A stretch of DNA of 64,000 nt from CAVXWV01 sp963695415 (GTDB lineage Bacteria > Chloroflexota > Anaerolineae > Anaerolineales > UBA4823): NCBI GenBank assembly GCA_963695415.1, contig CAVOGL010000001.1, forward strand, positions 186,001-250,000. The letters are read 5' to 3'. Under the pieces are notes generated by a model, which did no database searches, was not told where the DNA came from, and saw only the letters and a program-made list of their open reading frames with translations. Position numbers and translations under genes: made by a program. Positions 48,620-57,388 of the stretch are shown here, piece after piece; position 1 is the stretch's first letter; each line of letters starts with the position of its first letter.

Positions 48620-50617
48620 ATGAGATCCATTAAATTTAGTCTGCTGTTGGTATTCATTTTGCTGCTAAGCGGTTCGGCTGTCTTCCAGACCGGATCCGCG
48701 CAGGATGAGGCACCCCCAACCCCATCCACTGAAGACATCAACAATGATCCCAAGGTGTATATCGCCATCGTCAGAAATCCAAACATATATACAGTATCAG
48801 GAAAAGTGACGGACGAGAATGGCAAGCCAGTGCAGGGGATAAGCGTGAACAGCAGCAGCGGTCTCTCTGATTTAACCGACTCGACCGGGAATTATGCCAT
48901 CCACGGTTTGGTGAAAGGCAGCCATGCCATCTCTCCAGATGATGACAACCTGGCATTCTCTCCATCGATGCAGGAACTGGTGGTGAGTGGGGATACAAGT
49001 GGGATTAATTTCACGGCAATCGCCATCCAGGAACTGGTCGTCAACGGCGGTTTTGAAAATAACCAGGCATGGAATATCCCGGTGACAGAATACACCGCCG
49101 GATACTCGACAACACAGGCGCACAGCGGTTCTCGTTCGATGCGCACGGGCATCGTCAGCGGGAACGCCAAATATTCTTATTCTGATTTCCAACAGACTGT
49201 CACCATCCCAGCCGGGGCGACCAGCGCCAAACTATACGTGTGGCTGTACACGCAGACCACGGAGACTTCAACGGCGCTCGCACCTGCCCCGCAGTTCGGA
49301 GAACGACCTTATTTCGGTGATGCAACCGAATCAGCGGATGCGCAGTACGTGATGGTGCTGGACAGCGGGGGCAAAGTGCTTGAAACCCTGATCTGGATGC
49401 GCAGCAATAACCGCTTCTGGACACAGCACCAATTCAACCTTACCAAATGGGCAGGTAAGACGATCATCCTGCATTTCGGCACATACAACGATAAATATGA
49501 CGGTATTACGGCGATGTACGTCGATGACGTCTCACTTCAAGTGGTCGCGGACGCCCCCCCGCCGCCATCCGAATGCGCCAATGCCTTGAGCAACAGCGGT
49601 TTCGAAAGCAACACCGCCTGGAATATCCCCGCAACTGCGTACACCGCAGGTTATTCTACAGCGCGCGCCTACAGCGGCTCGCGCTCGATGCGCACCGGAA
49701 TTATCAATTCGTCACAAAATACCTATTCTTATTCCGATGCCTGGCAGTACGCCAGCATACCGTCCAATGTCATTTCGGCAAAAGTGAAACTGCGATACTT
49801 CCCGATCTCGGGTGAAGTCGCTGCCCTGGGGGAAGGCGTATTGGATGCTCAACCACCCGCAATGCCTGAGGTACAAAACATCGACCAGCTGCATGCCGCC
49901 GACCTGGATGAGGACGTGCAGTATCTGCTCCTGCTGGACAACAACGGCGAGATCCTGCAGACATTGTTCTGGATCAAGAGCAACGCACAAGCGTGGAAAT
50001 ATGTTGAGATCGACCTGATGAAATACCGCGGTAAGACCATCCGGCTGCAATTTGGCACCGGGAATGATGGTTCAGCAGGGGTGACGGCGATGTATGTTGA
50101 CGAGATGTATGTCGATTGGTGCACAGGCGATGGCGGTCCGGATCCCATCGAATGCACCAACCTGGTCAAGAACGGCGGATTCGAAGCGAACCAATCCTGG
50201 TACATCCCCACCACAGAATTCTCGGCGGGTTACTCGACTACCTTTTTCCGATCGGGAGCGCGTTCCATGCGCACAGGGATTTTTTACCAGGCGCACAACC
50301 GTTATTCATATTCCGACGCACGCCAGGCAGTCCATCTGCCTGAAAATCTGAGCTCTGCCGTGCTGAGTTTTTACCTGCTGCCAAACACCAATGCCAGCGG
50401 TAATGACAGGCAATACGTCCTGCTGCTGGACCAATATGGCAACTGGATCGACACCCTGTTCTGGCAGTTAAATGACCAGGGCTGGATATATCGCGAGTAT
50501 AACCTGCTCAACTATTCAGGTAATACGATCCAGATCAACTTTGGCAGCTTCAACGATGGATACGGCGGGGTGACGTCATTGTACGTGGATGATGTCAGGC
50601 TGGATGTCTGCCCGTGA
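48620..50617 (+). CDS. Secreted protein with carboxypeptidase-regulatory-like domain and three repeated jelly-roll-like domains
   Basis: About 665 residues. The start at ATG 48620 is preferred over TTG 48602 because GGGAG precedes it. A signal peptide (FSLLLVFILLLSGSAVF) ends near QTGSAQ. A Thr/Pro-rich linker is followed by a CarboxypepD_reg-like beta domain (~60-140, VSGKVTDENGKPVQGISVN). Then come three ~150-residue repeats, each opening with NGGFENNQAWNIPVTEY or a variant (NSGFESNTAWNIP; NGGFEANQSWYIPTTEF), containing SGSRSMRTGI and ending YVDDVSLQV. These look like carbohydrate-binding or adhesion modules. No cell-wall sorting signal is seen, so the protein may be released or held by sugar binding. 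Confidence 0.85.
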   Translation: MRSIKFSLLLVFILLLSGSAVFQTGSAQDEAPPTPSTEDINNDPKVYIAIVRNPNIYTVSGKVTDENGKPVQGISVNSSSGLSDLTDSTGNYAIHGLVKGSHAISPDDDNLAFSPSMQELVVSGDTSGINFTAIAIQELVVNGGFENNQAWNIPVTEYTAGYSTTQAHSGSRSMRTGIVSGNAKYSYSDFQQTVTIPAGATSAKLYVWLYTQTTETSTALAPAPQFGERPYFGDATESADAQYVMVLDSGGKVLETLIWMRSNNRFWTQHQFNLTKWAGKTIILHFGTYNDKYDGITAMYVDDVSLQVVADAPPPPSECANALSNSGFESNTAWNIPATAYTAGYSTARAYSGSRSMRTGIINSSQNTYSYSDAWQYASIPSNVISAKVKLRYFPISGEVAALGEGVLDAQPPAMPEVQNIDQLHAADLDEDVQYLLLLDNNGEILQTLFWIKSNAQAWKYVEIDLMKYRGKTIRLQFGTGNDGSAGVTAMYVDEMYVDWCTGDGGPDPIECTNLVKNGGFEANQSWYIPTTEFSAGYSTTFFRSGARSMRTGIFYQAHNRYSYSDARQAVHLPENLSSAVLSFYLLPNTNASGNDRQYVLLLDQYGNWIDTLFWQLNDQGWIYREYNLLNYSGNTIQINFGSFNDGYGGVTSLYVDDVRLDVCP

Positions 50618-50786
50618 GGAAATGACCTAAAATATCATTCGTTCCAAAGGACATGACGGCGCAGGCTGAGGTTTGAATCGACCCGAATCCAGTCATGTCC
50701 TTTTCGTATTGGCGAACGGACACGACTGGACAATGACTGATTGGATCACATTCTTACGCCGTCGTGTCCCTACGGATTGGGATCAT

Positions 50787-50817
50787 TTGCATCAAATAGA
50801 TTAGAATGTGTTAATAT
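50787..50817 (+). promoter_or_regulatory. Weak candidate promoter for the ECF sigma operon
   Basis: TTGCAT (50787-50792) and TAATAT (50812-50817) are 19 bases apart, longer than the ideal 17. The position, about 70 bases before the TTG start of the sigma factor, is reasonable. Offered with low confidence. Confidence 0.3.
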
Positions 50818-50887
50818 TTAAAAATCCAGTAAACACTCAAACGATCTCACTCGTTGTAGTTAATCGAAACAAGATTGGAGGCACACA

Positions 50888-51403
50888 TTGCCATTCACCC
50901 CAGGTGGCAGCCCGAACACTAACCAGGGTCTGGACATCGCCCGATTGTTTGACGAGTACGAATCCAGGCTTCACCGATACGCACACCGGCTTACCAGGGA
51001 TGATGCCGCTGCCAGTGACCTTGTACAGGAGACTTTTGTCAGGGCTATGTCGAACATGAACCAGCTACAATCGATGAACCCGCACCAGCGCCAAGCCTGG
51101 ATGTACAAGGTGTTAAAAAACCGTTTCCTGGACCAGTACCGCAGCAGGCAGCGGGAACAGGCGCTGATGCAGCGGCTGGCAGACCTGACCGAGGAGCCAT
51201 ACGACCTGGCGACCAACCTGACTGTCCAGGGAGCGATGGAGCGGGTACCGGAAATTTACCGGGAAGTGCTGCACATGCGCTACGCCCTGGACATGAGCAG
51301 TGAACAGATCGGTATGAAACTGGGCATCCCGTCAGCGACCGTGCGTTCCAGGCTGCACCTGGCGATGAAATGGCTGCGTACCCACCAATCCTGGTTCAAA
51401 TAA
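50888..51403 (+). CDS. ECF-type RNA polymerase sigma factor
   Basis: 171 residues from TTG 50888, with GGAGG six bases upstream. Region 2 reads LFDEYESRLHRYAHRLTRDD then ASDLVQETFVRAMSNMNQL and WMYKVLKNRFLDQYRSR. Region 4 has MERVPEIYREVLHMRYALDM and SSEQIGMKLGIPSATVRSRL. No anti-sigma factor with a zinc motif or membrane helix follows. Instead the next gene, 18 bases on, encodes a 407-residue repeat protein of unknown type and then a glycine-zipper peptide, so the trio is probably one operon. Confidence 0.93.
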   Translation: MPFTPGGSPNTNQGLDIARLFDEYESRLHRYAHRLTRDDAAASDLVQETFVRAMSNMNQLQSMNPHQRQAWMYKVLKNRFLDQYRSRQREQALMQRLADLTEEPYDLATNLTVQGAMERVPEIYREVLHMRYALDMSSEQIGMKLGIPSATVRSRLHLAMKWLRTHQSWFK

Positions 51404-51421
51404 CTCAAAAGGAGATCAACA

Positions 51422-52645
51422 ATGGATCAACGAAAAAGAATTGGAAATGTAAATCTGCTCGATGCCCGAAAGGCAACGGAGCAGGCAGTTGCCGAGATCA
51501 GTGAGATCGGCAATGTGAATGTGATGATCGTCTCCACCGAGACATCCAACCTGGCGTCCCGATTGAACGTCGGCAACATCAATGCCGTGGTGGAGGTACC
51601 CACTGGAGACAGGGTGAACAACTCCGTGGGAAAGCAGGTGTGGAACAAGGATTTCCTCAAGGGCGTGGAAACCCCATTCTTCTCCATCCAGATCGGTCAG
51701 GTCATCATTGAGCCGGACCTGCCACCCGCCGATTTCGAGAGCAAGATCACCGGAATGGTGGTGATCGGTCAGCTGATCTGTCCGGAAAGCCTCGCCGGGT
51801 TGGTGCAGTCCAAGACTCAGCAGGTAATTGGAGAGACCGTTTCTTACCCGGTGATGGAGAAGGTGGTGATGAACTCGGTTACGCTGGACCAGAGCTTCCT
51901 GCAGGGTTTGAAGGACGGCAGCGAAATCGCCATCGTTGGCAGCCTGACGGCTCCAAAAGTGCTCCCAAGCGAGCTGGTCGAACGCAAAATCAAGCGGTTG
52001 TTCGTCTCGGGCAGGGTGATGGTGCACGAGGAAAACATGCCAGCGCTGCAGTCAAGCCTGGTGAAGGAACCTTCCCGTCTGACCGTGGTCCCGGCGGGAT
52101 ACGCATTGGTGGAGAAGGAGCTGGTGCTGGACAGCATGATGCTGGACATCCTGCCCTCGAAAAACCTGTTCTGCACCGGGACGGTGATGGTGCAGAAAGA
52201 CGTCCAGGCGAGCCAGCTGGACGCTGCCCTGGATAAACTGGTCTGCCTCGGCAAGGTTTTTTGCCCCGCCAGCCTGAGCAAGTCGCTGGTGGCAAAATGT
52301 GATCCCCTGGAAACGGAAATCGAGTTCTATGAAGGCGAGTTGTGGATCGTGGAAGGCAGCCGGGTAGTGTCCGCCTCCCAGCTCGAAGCTGTCGCCGGGA
52401 AGATCACGATCCTGGTTGAGGGCGTTTTAAAATTCGATCCCGAGGTTCCTGCGGACCTGTTGGCGGAGAAAATCGCCAGGATCGATAATACCGGCATGAT
52501 CCAGTGCACCAGGGAGCAACAAGATGTCCTGGAAACCAGGATGAGGGTGCGCGAGGGAATGTTCGAAGACAGCCAGAAACCCCATGTGGAAGAAGCGCCC
52601 AAAGATGAGCACGTGATCGGCAACGTGAATTACCTGACCCTGTAA
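51422..52645 (+). CDS. Unrecognised 407-residue protein with repeated beta-turn units
   Basis: I do not recognise a family. The protein has about eleven units in which a hydrophobic strand meets a glycine turn: IGNVNVMIVS, VGNINAVVEV, IGQVIIEPDL, VIGQLICPES, IVGSLTAPKV, VSGRVMVHEE, CTGTVMVQKD, CLGKVFCPAS, LVEGVLKFDP, NTGMIQCTRE, IGNVNYLTL. In the centre the units are separated by a short helix such as ASQLDAALDKL, giving a period near 40. The first and last units are almost identical (RIGNVNLLD, VIGNVNYLTL). This suggests a beta-helix or bactofilin-like assembly protein, cytosolic, without signal peptide. It follows an ECF sigma gene with an AAAGGAG site and might serve as structural or regulatory partner of the sigma factor. 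Function is open. Confidence 0.8.
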   Translation: MDQRKRIGNVNLLDARKATEQAVAEISEIGNVNVMIVSTETSNLASRLNVGNINAVVEVPTGDRVNNSVGKQVWNKDFLKGVETPFFSIQIGQVIIEPDLPPADFESKITGMVVIGQLICPESLAGLVQSKTQQVIGETVSYPVMEKVVMNSVTLDQSFLQGLKDGSEIAIVGSLTAPKVLPSELVERKIKRLFVSGRVMVHEENMPALQSSLVKEPSRLTVVPAGYALVEKELVLDSMMLDILPSKNLFCTGTVMVQKDVQASQLDAALDKLVCLGKVFCPASLSKSLVAKCDPLETEIEFYEGELWIVEGSRVVSASQLEAVAGKITILVEGVLKFDPEVPADLLAEKIARIDNTGMIQCTREQQDVLETRMRVREGMFEDSQKPHVEEAPKDEHVIGNVNYLTL

Positions 52646-52665
52646 AAGAGATTGGGAGAACCGGG

Positions 52666-52851
52666 ATGAAAAACGTCAGTCCAATGAAAGAACGCAGGCT
52701 GATGCTGGGGACCGCGATCGGGTTTGCGGTCGGAGCGTTGGTCGGGGTCGCCACCGGGGTGATGGTCGGTGAGCTGGCGATGTGGCTGGCAATCGGGGCA
52801 GGAGGTGGGATCGCGCTTGGCGCGTTGACCGGTTGGGGTTTGGGAAGATAA
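52666..52851 (+). CDS. Small glycine-zipper membrane protein
   Basis: 61 residues: a basic start (PMKERRLMLG) then two hydrophobic helices, each with spaced glycines (GFAVGALVGVATGVMVGEL and AIGAGGGIALGALTGWGLG). GxxxG spacing favours tight helix pairing in the membrane. It lies 20 bases after the repeat-protein gene, with a GGGAG site, so it is probably the third gene of the sigma-factor operon. No direct function can be given. Confidence 0.75.
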   Translation: MKNVSPMKERRLMLGTAIGFAVGALVGVATGVMVGELAMWLAIGAGGGIALGALTGWGLGR

Positions 52852-52890
52852 TAATCAGCGGCGCACACGCAGGTGCGGGCGCACACACAG

Positions 52891-53063
52891 GTGCGCCGCT
52901 ACATTGTTATCGACCATTTTGTAGGGGCTGACCTGCGTGTCAGCCCTTCGCCAGCCGGGTGCACAAGCGTGTGCGCCGCTACATTGTTATCGACCATTTT
53001 GTAGGGGCTGACCTGCGTGTCAGCCCTTCGCCAGCCGGGTGCACAAGCGTGTGCGCCGCTACT
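52891..53063. repeat. Perfect 80-bp tandem duplication plus partial third copy
   Basis: Copies at 52891-52970 and 52971-53050 are identical; a further 12 to 13 bases of the unit begin at 53051. Each unit contains a hairpin (GGGGCTGAC ... GTCAGCCC). The DNA just before it (52861-52890) has related GTGCG/GCGCACAC phrases. A similar phrase (CCTGCGTGTCTGCCC) occurs near the start of the window (17-32). Probably a noncoding interspersed repeat. Confidence 0.9.
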
Positions 53064-53076
53064 TCAAAACGACAGG

Positions 53077-53814
53077 TTACTTGCTGCGGGATCGCTTCTT
53101 CGGATAGGCTGCCAGCAGATCTGGGGTATACCCCAGGCGACGGACAACATCGAGGGCTGAGATATCGAAATACAGATAGCCGTGGTCACCGCAATCCTTG
53201 CAGGTCACCTCAACCTGCTCGAACATGTACGATGTGCGTTTGAACAGGCGAAAGCGAAGGCGCGCGCTGCTGTTATTGGGCAAAGAAAGGCGGTCCTCAC
53301 CTGTGAGTAATTTCCCGCCACACTTAGGGCAGGGGCGCGAGGCTGCCACCTTGAGAGCTTCACCGGGCTTGCGCACCGCGATCGGCGCTTTCATACTCAT
53401 CCCGCGCATGTTGTTAGGCACGCGCAGCACACCCAATTCACCCCTCACCTGGGCGCGCATGAGCGGGGTGAAGGCACGTGTAAAGAAATACAGGAAAGGA
53501 ACCGCTGGCAAAAGGAAAGCCAGCCAGGAAGGCAATCCCAGGCGGATATTGAGCAGGTAAAAGCCACCGCCCCAGACTATCAGCAGAACCACCACCTGCC
53601 ACCAACCCATCGCTTTTACAGCTGCCGCATAAATTGCGAAATCTTTCCCCAGGCTCTTTAAGAATGATTCCGGAACAGGCACCTGCACCATTCGTTTACA
53701 CACAATGCAGCGTACTTCACCGCGACCATCTACTCTTTCCTGGCGCGGCACTCTCCCCGCTGCCAGGGAACCACAATACGGGCAGCGGACTGCAACCTCA
53801 TCGATTTTTTCCAT
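53077..53814 (-). CDS. Zinc-ribbon membrane protein of unknown function
   Basis: 245 residues. An N-terminal zinc ribbon (CPYCGSLAAG ... CIVCKRMV), two hydrophobic segments (WWQVVVLLIVWGGGFYLL and LAFLLPAVPFLYFF), then a second zinc ribbon (CPKCGGKLLTG ... CKDCGDHGY). Four CxxC knuckles in all. The C-terminal zinc part is followed by an Arg/Lys-rich tail. No enzyme motif. It lies five bases after the lipoprotein gene ends, in the same direction, so the two are cotranscribed. A role in sensing or assembly at the membrane is possible but unproven. Confidence 0.78.
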   Translation of the reverse strand: MEKIDEVAVRCPYCGSLAAGRVPRQERVDGRGEVRCIVCKRMVQVPVPESFLKSLGKDFAIYAAAVKAMGWWQVVVLLIVWGGGFYLLNIRLGLPSWLAFLLPAVPFLYFFTRAFTPLMRAQVRGELGVLRVPNNMRGMSMKAPIAVRKPGEALKVAASRPCPKCGGKLLTGEDRLSLPNNSSARLRFRLFKRTSYMFEQVEVTCKDCGDHGYLYFDISALDVVRRLGYTPDLLAAYPKKRSRSK

Positions 53815-53819
53815 AATGA

Positions 53820-54368
53820 TTATTTCTTGAAGCCTGGGAGTTTATCCAGTTTCGAAAGCAGGTCCAGGAACTCTAACGGCACCCAACCTTCTTTCACTCC
53901 TCCACTCTCCTTAACCTTTCCCCATAACTGGTCTTCGCTCATGGCAACCAACTCGGCGCATTCCATTTTTTCAAGGATGTCGACGCGCAAAGCATCAAAC
54001 TCCGGGAGCTCTCGCACATTCAAGGCATTCATCTTTGTCAAACAAGCCATTACCAGCTGCTCAGTGGCAGGCGGGGTTATGACTGTGTCCGTCTCAGGGA
54101 CAGGTGTTGAGACAGTCGCTTCCTCCCTGGTTGGTGGACTACTTGTCGGGGTGGCTGTTGGTGGAACTGGCGTAGACGTTGGGAGAGGTGTCTGGGTTGG
54201 AATTGAAGTTGGGGTTGGGGTGTCCTCTTGCGGGGCCGCGACCATGGTGGCGTTTACTATGCTGTCCAATGTTGCCTGGAAGGCAACAGGATTTGTGCGG
54301 CTGTAGGAGACGCAACCGGAAAGCAGCAGTACCAATACCAATAAGAGAAGTACGAGTGATTTTTTCAT
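53820..54368 (-). CDS. Lipoprotein with Thr/Pro-rich linker and SH3-like C-terminus
   Basis: 182 residues from ATG 54368. The leader MKKSLVLLLLVLVLLLSGC carries a lipobox with Cys at ~residue 19. A long Thr/Pro/Ser linker (~55-115) spans the cell wall zone. The C-terminal ~70 residues (CLTKMNALNVRELPEFDALR, DQLWGKVKESGGVKEGWVPL) look like a small SH3b-type domain: ALNVRELP and EGWVPL are typical phrases. It probably binds cell-wall or surface components. Encoded just upstream of the zinc-ribbon membrane protein. Confidence 0.82.
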   Translation of the reverse strand: MKKSLVLLLLVLVLLLSGCVSYSRTNPVAFQATLDSIVNATMVAAPQEDTPTPTSIPTQTPLPTSTPVPPTATPTSSPPTREEATVSTPVPETDTVITPPATEQLVMACLTKMNALNVRELPEFDALRVDILEKMECAELVAMSEDQLWGKVKESGGVKEGWVPLEFLDLLSKLDKLPGFKK

Positions 54369-54469
54369 AATTTTCAAATTAATTGTATAGAAAATATTGT
54401 TAAAAGTCAATCACTCACGGTTAAAATGCTGTTAAAAAATAACATAACGGCTGAAATTTTACCCGGGGG

Positions 54470-54805
54470 TTAATTGGTGACGATTGCATCATCCAGGTAA
54501 CAATAAACCCAGGTTTCGCCAGGGTTGAAGGACTGCACCAGAGGATGCCCGGTCTCTTCAAAGTGTTTGGTGGCATGTCTGGCGGGTGAGTCGTCGCAGC
54601 AGCCCACGTGACCACAAATCAGGCAAATGCGGATATTGAGGTAGTCGATGTTGTCGCGCAGACAATCTTCACAACCAATCGAATTGCATTTAACATTGTT
54701 CGCCAGGTGAATGTGGCTGCATATGGTGGGATCGATCTGCCCGGACGCCATCAAACCGTACAGACGATCGCGTGCATTGACCTGACGCAAAGGGTTAGTA
54801 ATCAT
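54470..54805 (-). CDS. UBP-type zinc-finger protein
   Basis: 111 residues. The Cys/His pattern CSHI ... CNSIGCEDCLRD ... CLICGHVGCCDDSPARHATK then HFEETGHPLVQSF fits the UBP (ubiquitin-protease) zinc finger found as stand-alone proteins in bacteria. GETWVYCYLDD is the usual ending. In eukaryotes this finger binds the ubiquitin C-terminal Gly-Gly; its bacterial ligand is unknown. GGAGAG precedes the start. Confidence 0.88.
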   Translation of the reverse strand: MITNPLRQVNARDRLYGLMASGQIDPTICSHIHLANNVKCNSIGCEDCLRDNIDYLNIRICLICGHVGCCDDSPARHATKHFEETGHPLVQSFNPGETWVYCYLDDAIVTN

Positions 54806-54866
54806 TCATTCTCTCCAATTTTACTCCGAATTATCGAGCTCTATTATATTCGAAAATGAAGGCTGA

Positions 54867-55538
54867 TCAAGCCTCATCTTCCGGCAGCGAATAATCCATG
54901 TGAGCAATCCCCGATCTCAGCGCGAACAAGGCTGCCTGGGTGCGGTTGGTCAAACCCAACTTGGCAAGAATGTTGGTGATGTGAGTGCGCACGGTCCTCT
55001 CACTCAGGAAAAGTTCGTCAGCAATTTCCTGATTCGTCTTTCCCAAAGCTACGTTCTGAAGGATCTCTACTTCCCGAACGGTGAGGTCATTCTCTCCGTC
55101 ACCCCCACCGGAAGATTGAATCTCACCCATTAATTTTAGAGCGATCTTGGGCTGCATGACTGGTTGGTTGGTATATGTGTTACGTATCGCCTGTAGCAGC
55201 TCCTCGGAAGACGTATCTTTCATCAAATACCCAATGGCACCGGCTTTGACTGCAGAGAAAACCTGGTGATCTTCAGCGAAACTGGTCAGGACCAGGATGC
55301 GGGCGCCAGGATTCGCCTGGCGAATTAATCGTGTCGCCTCCACACCGTCCATACGCGGCATAACCAGATCCAGCAAGATAACATCCGGCTTCAGCTCTGC
55401 GGCTAAATCGACCGCCTCTGCGCCATCCGAAGCATCGCCAATAACCTCCATCCCGGGTTCGGCGGATATTAATGCACGCAAGCCATCCCTGACCACAGTG
55501 TGGTCATCGACAATCAGTATTCGGATCTGGTTTTCCAT
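54867..55538 (-). CDS. NarL/FixJ-family response regulator
   Basis: 223 residues from ATG 55538; an upstream TTG (55559) is less likely because AAAGGA fits 55538. Receiver: ILIVDDHTVVRDGLRALI, phospho-acceptor in PDVILLDLVMPR, Thr in LVLTSFAED, Lys in GYLMKDT. HTH: LTVREVEILQNVALGKTNQEIADEL and SERTVRTHITNILAKLGL. It follows the cytosolic kinase gene by 17 bases and is its output. Confidence 0.93.
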   Translation of the reverse strand: MENQIRILIVDDHTVVRDGLRALISAEPGMEVIGDASDGAEAVDLAAELKPDVILLDLVMPRMDGVEATRLIRQANPGARILVLTSFAEDHQVFSAVKAGAIGYLMKDTSSEELLQAIRNTYTNQPVMQPKIALKLMGEIQSSGGGDGENDLTVREVEILQNVALGKTNQEIADELFLSERTVRTHITNILAKLGLTNRTQAALFALRSGIAHMDYSLPEDEA

Positions 55539-55555
55539 ATTTTGCGATCCTTTCA

Positions 55556-57340
55556 TCAATCTTGTTCGATCGTCACCAGCAATCTTGTGCCAAGTCCAGG
55601 CTGGGTAAACACATCCAGTTTACCACCAGCGGTGACTGCCCGTTCTTTCATACTGACCAACCCCAACCCGCCACCATTTTCAACAGTCTGAGGGTCGAAT
55701 CCGACACCATTGTCGCTCAATTCATAAAGCAGACTGGATCCCTTAATCTCCAGGCTGATGTTCAGCTCTGTCGCCTGAGAGTGCTTGAGCACATTGTTCA
55801 AAGCTTCCATGGAAATATAATAAAGGGCGATCTCCGTGGACTTTTCCAATTCTGGACTCCCCGACCATGAAAAATTGACCTGCAAGTTAGAGCGTCGTTC
55901 GACGGTATCCAACCGGCGCTGCAGCGCCGGGATCAATCCATCTTCCAAACCATCCTGGGGACGCAGCTCGAAAACCAGCAGGCGCATTTCCTTGAGCGCT
56001 TGTTGTGCGACCATGTGGATGCGCTGCAAATATTCTTCGCTGAGTGATAAATCGCCGCTTCGTAAAACCTTCAAACCTGCTCCTGCGAACAAAACCTGGC
56101 TGTATATTAATTGGGTCACAGAATCGTGCAGCTCTCGAGCCAGCCTTTGGCGCTCTTCGATTACAGCCGATTGCTCCGTCTGTTCGATCAAACGGTTTCT
56201 CTCTTCCGATAGTTCCTTCTCCAAAGCTTCCAGGTTGAATAGACGCTGGAAAGTAACCGACGTCAGTTGTGCGATCGATTCCACCATGTGTTTCAATTCA
56301 TTGGTAAATTCTATCGGCTGCGAGAAGATGATCGCAAGTACGGCAAAGCTTTTTTCTTCCCAGGTCAAGGGCACAAAAATGACGCATGAGCTTCCTTGTA
56401 GAAGAGCAGCGTAAAAGTGTGTCGGATCCTCCACCGACATAGTCTCGAAATCCTGGATGATGCCAATCTCACCCGTATCAAAAGTATGCCAGAGCAGATC
56501 CGGGTTATCGCCATTTTGATCCATTTGATGGTTAATGAGACGGGTGTGTTGAAGTCCATGAAGTCGTTGATCGAAAGCGAAAACGACATCAAGACGGTCC
56601 GACCTGGGAGTGGGAAAGAGAAATACTCCATGTGCCTGGTCGAAAAGGCGCGAAATCTGGGTTAATATCGTGCGGAATGTGTCTTCCCTTGACTCCGCCT
56701 GACCCAAAGCGAGTGAGAGGTGGGAAATAATATCCAGGCTGCCCCCAGGTCGTTGGAATAAATCAGGAGCAGAATTAATCACAAACAGTTCCTCCAGAGG
56801 AGATATAAATTCACCTGCCTTCTGGGCATCGGATTCTCGGTAAAACGCCTCTTTCAAAGAACCCAGAGAAAGGAAAGCGACCATCTCTTTTCCCACGTGT
56901 ATAGGTACGCCCATCCAGGAGCGGATCGGCTGCATTCCAGCCCAATCCTGGAAGCGGGTATCGGATTGGATATTTGCATAGATGAGATGCCCTGGGCTTG
57001 ATTCCAGCTCAGCCACAAGTGGATGGTCGTCTGGGAATGAACGGATACGCGGGTCGGCTCCAGTGAAATTGCGTTCAAATATCTGGTTACCTTTGGACAA
57101 TAAAAACAAACCCGCCAGGTCATAGGGTACCAGGGCGCGTAAATTCACCAGGATGATGCTGATGGCCTGGTCGAGGCTGGTGGATTTAGCCAGTGCGGTG
57201 ACCAACTGCCGGACTGTACTGGCACCAGCCTGGTAAAGGTCGAGGGTTTCCTGAAGATCCCCTTGCTGGCTGCGCAGTTTTTGCTGAAGGATCTCGATTT
57301 CTGCTTGAAGCTGCGTTCTCGATGGACTCGTCTGCACCAT
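55556..57340 (-). CDS. Cytosolic GAF-containing sensor histidine kinase
   Basis: 594 residues with no membrane segment. An N-terminal coiled coil (~8-35, QLQAEIEILQQKLRSQQGD) leads to GAF1 (~50-175, with WMGVPIHVGKEMVAFLSLGS) and a GAF2-like domain (~215-370). HisKA_3 has the phospho-acceptor His in RLARELHDSVTQLIYSQ (~401). The HATPase has the N-box MEALNNVLKHSQA and DNGVGFDPQ. A GAF-GAF-HisKA_3 order is that of oxygen/redox sensors such as DosS, but no haem ligand can be assigned. It pairs with the regulator encoded next. The TlpA-like gene ends 48 bases upstream, so a longer operon with the export genes is possible. Confidence 0.93.
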   Translation of the reverse strand: MVQTSPSRTQLQAEIEILQQKLRSQQGDLQETLDLYQAGASTVRQLVTALAKSTSLDQAISIILVNLRALVPYDLAGLFLLSKGNQIFERNFTGADPRIRSFPDDHPLVAELESSPGHLIYANIQSDTRFQDWAGMQPIRSWMGVPIHVGKEMVAFLSLGSLKEAFYRESDAQKAGEFISPLEELFVINSAPDLFQRPGGSLDIISHLSLALGQAESREDTFRTILTQISRLFDQAHGVFLFPTPRSDRLDVVFAFDQRLHGLQHTRLINHQMDQNGDNPDLLWHTFDTGEIGIIQDFETMSVEDPTHFYAALLQGSSCVIFVPLTWEEKSFAVLAIIFSQPIEFTNELKHMVESIAQLTSVTFQRLFNLEALEKELSEERNRLIEQTEQSAVIEERQRLARELHDSVTQLIYSQVLFAGAGLKVLRSGDLSLSEEYLQRIHMVAQQALKEMRLLVFELRPQDGLEDGLIPALQRRLDTVERRSNLQVNFSWSGSPELEKSTEIALYYISMEALNNVLKHSQATELNISLEIKGSSLLYELSDNGVGFDPQTVENGGGLGLVSMKERAVTAGGKLDVFTQPGLGTRLLVTIEQD

Positions 57341-57388
57341 TTACACTTCGGATTCGGTCAATTGCTGTCCGGATTCATCTACGGATGT

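Noticed and set aside
50888..52851. ECF sigma / anti-sigma pair
   Set aside because: The following protein has no membrane helix or zinc motif, so it cannot be called an anti-sigma factor on present evidence.
52891..53063. CRISPR-like array
   Set aside because: A direct tandem duplication of 80 bases without unique spacers.
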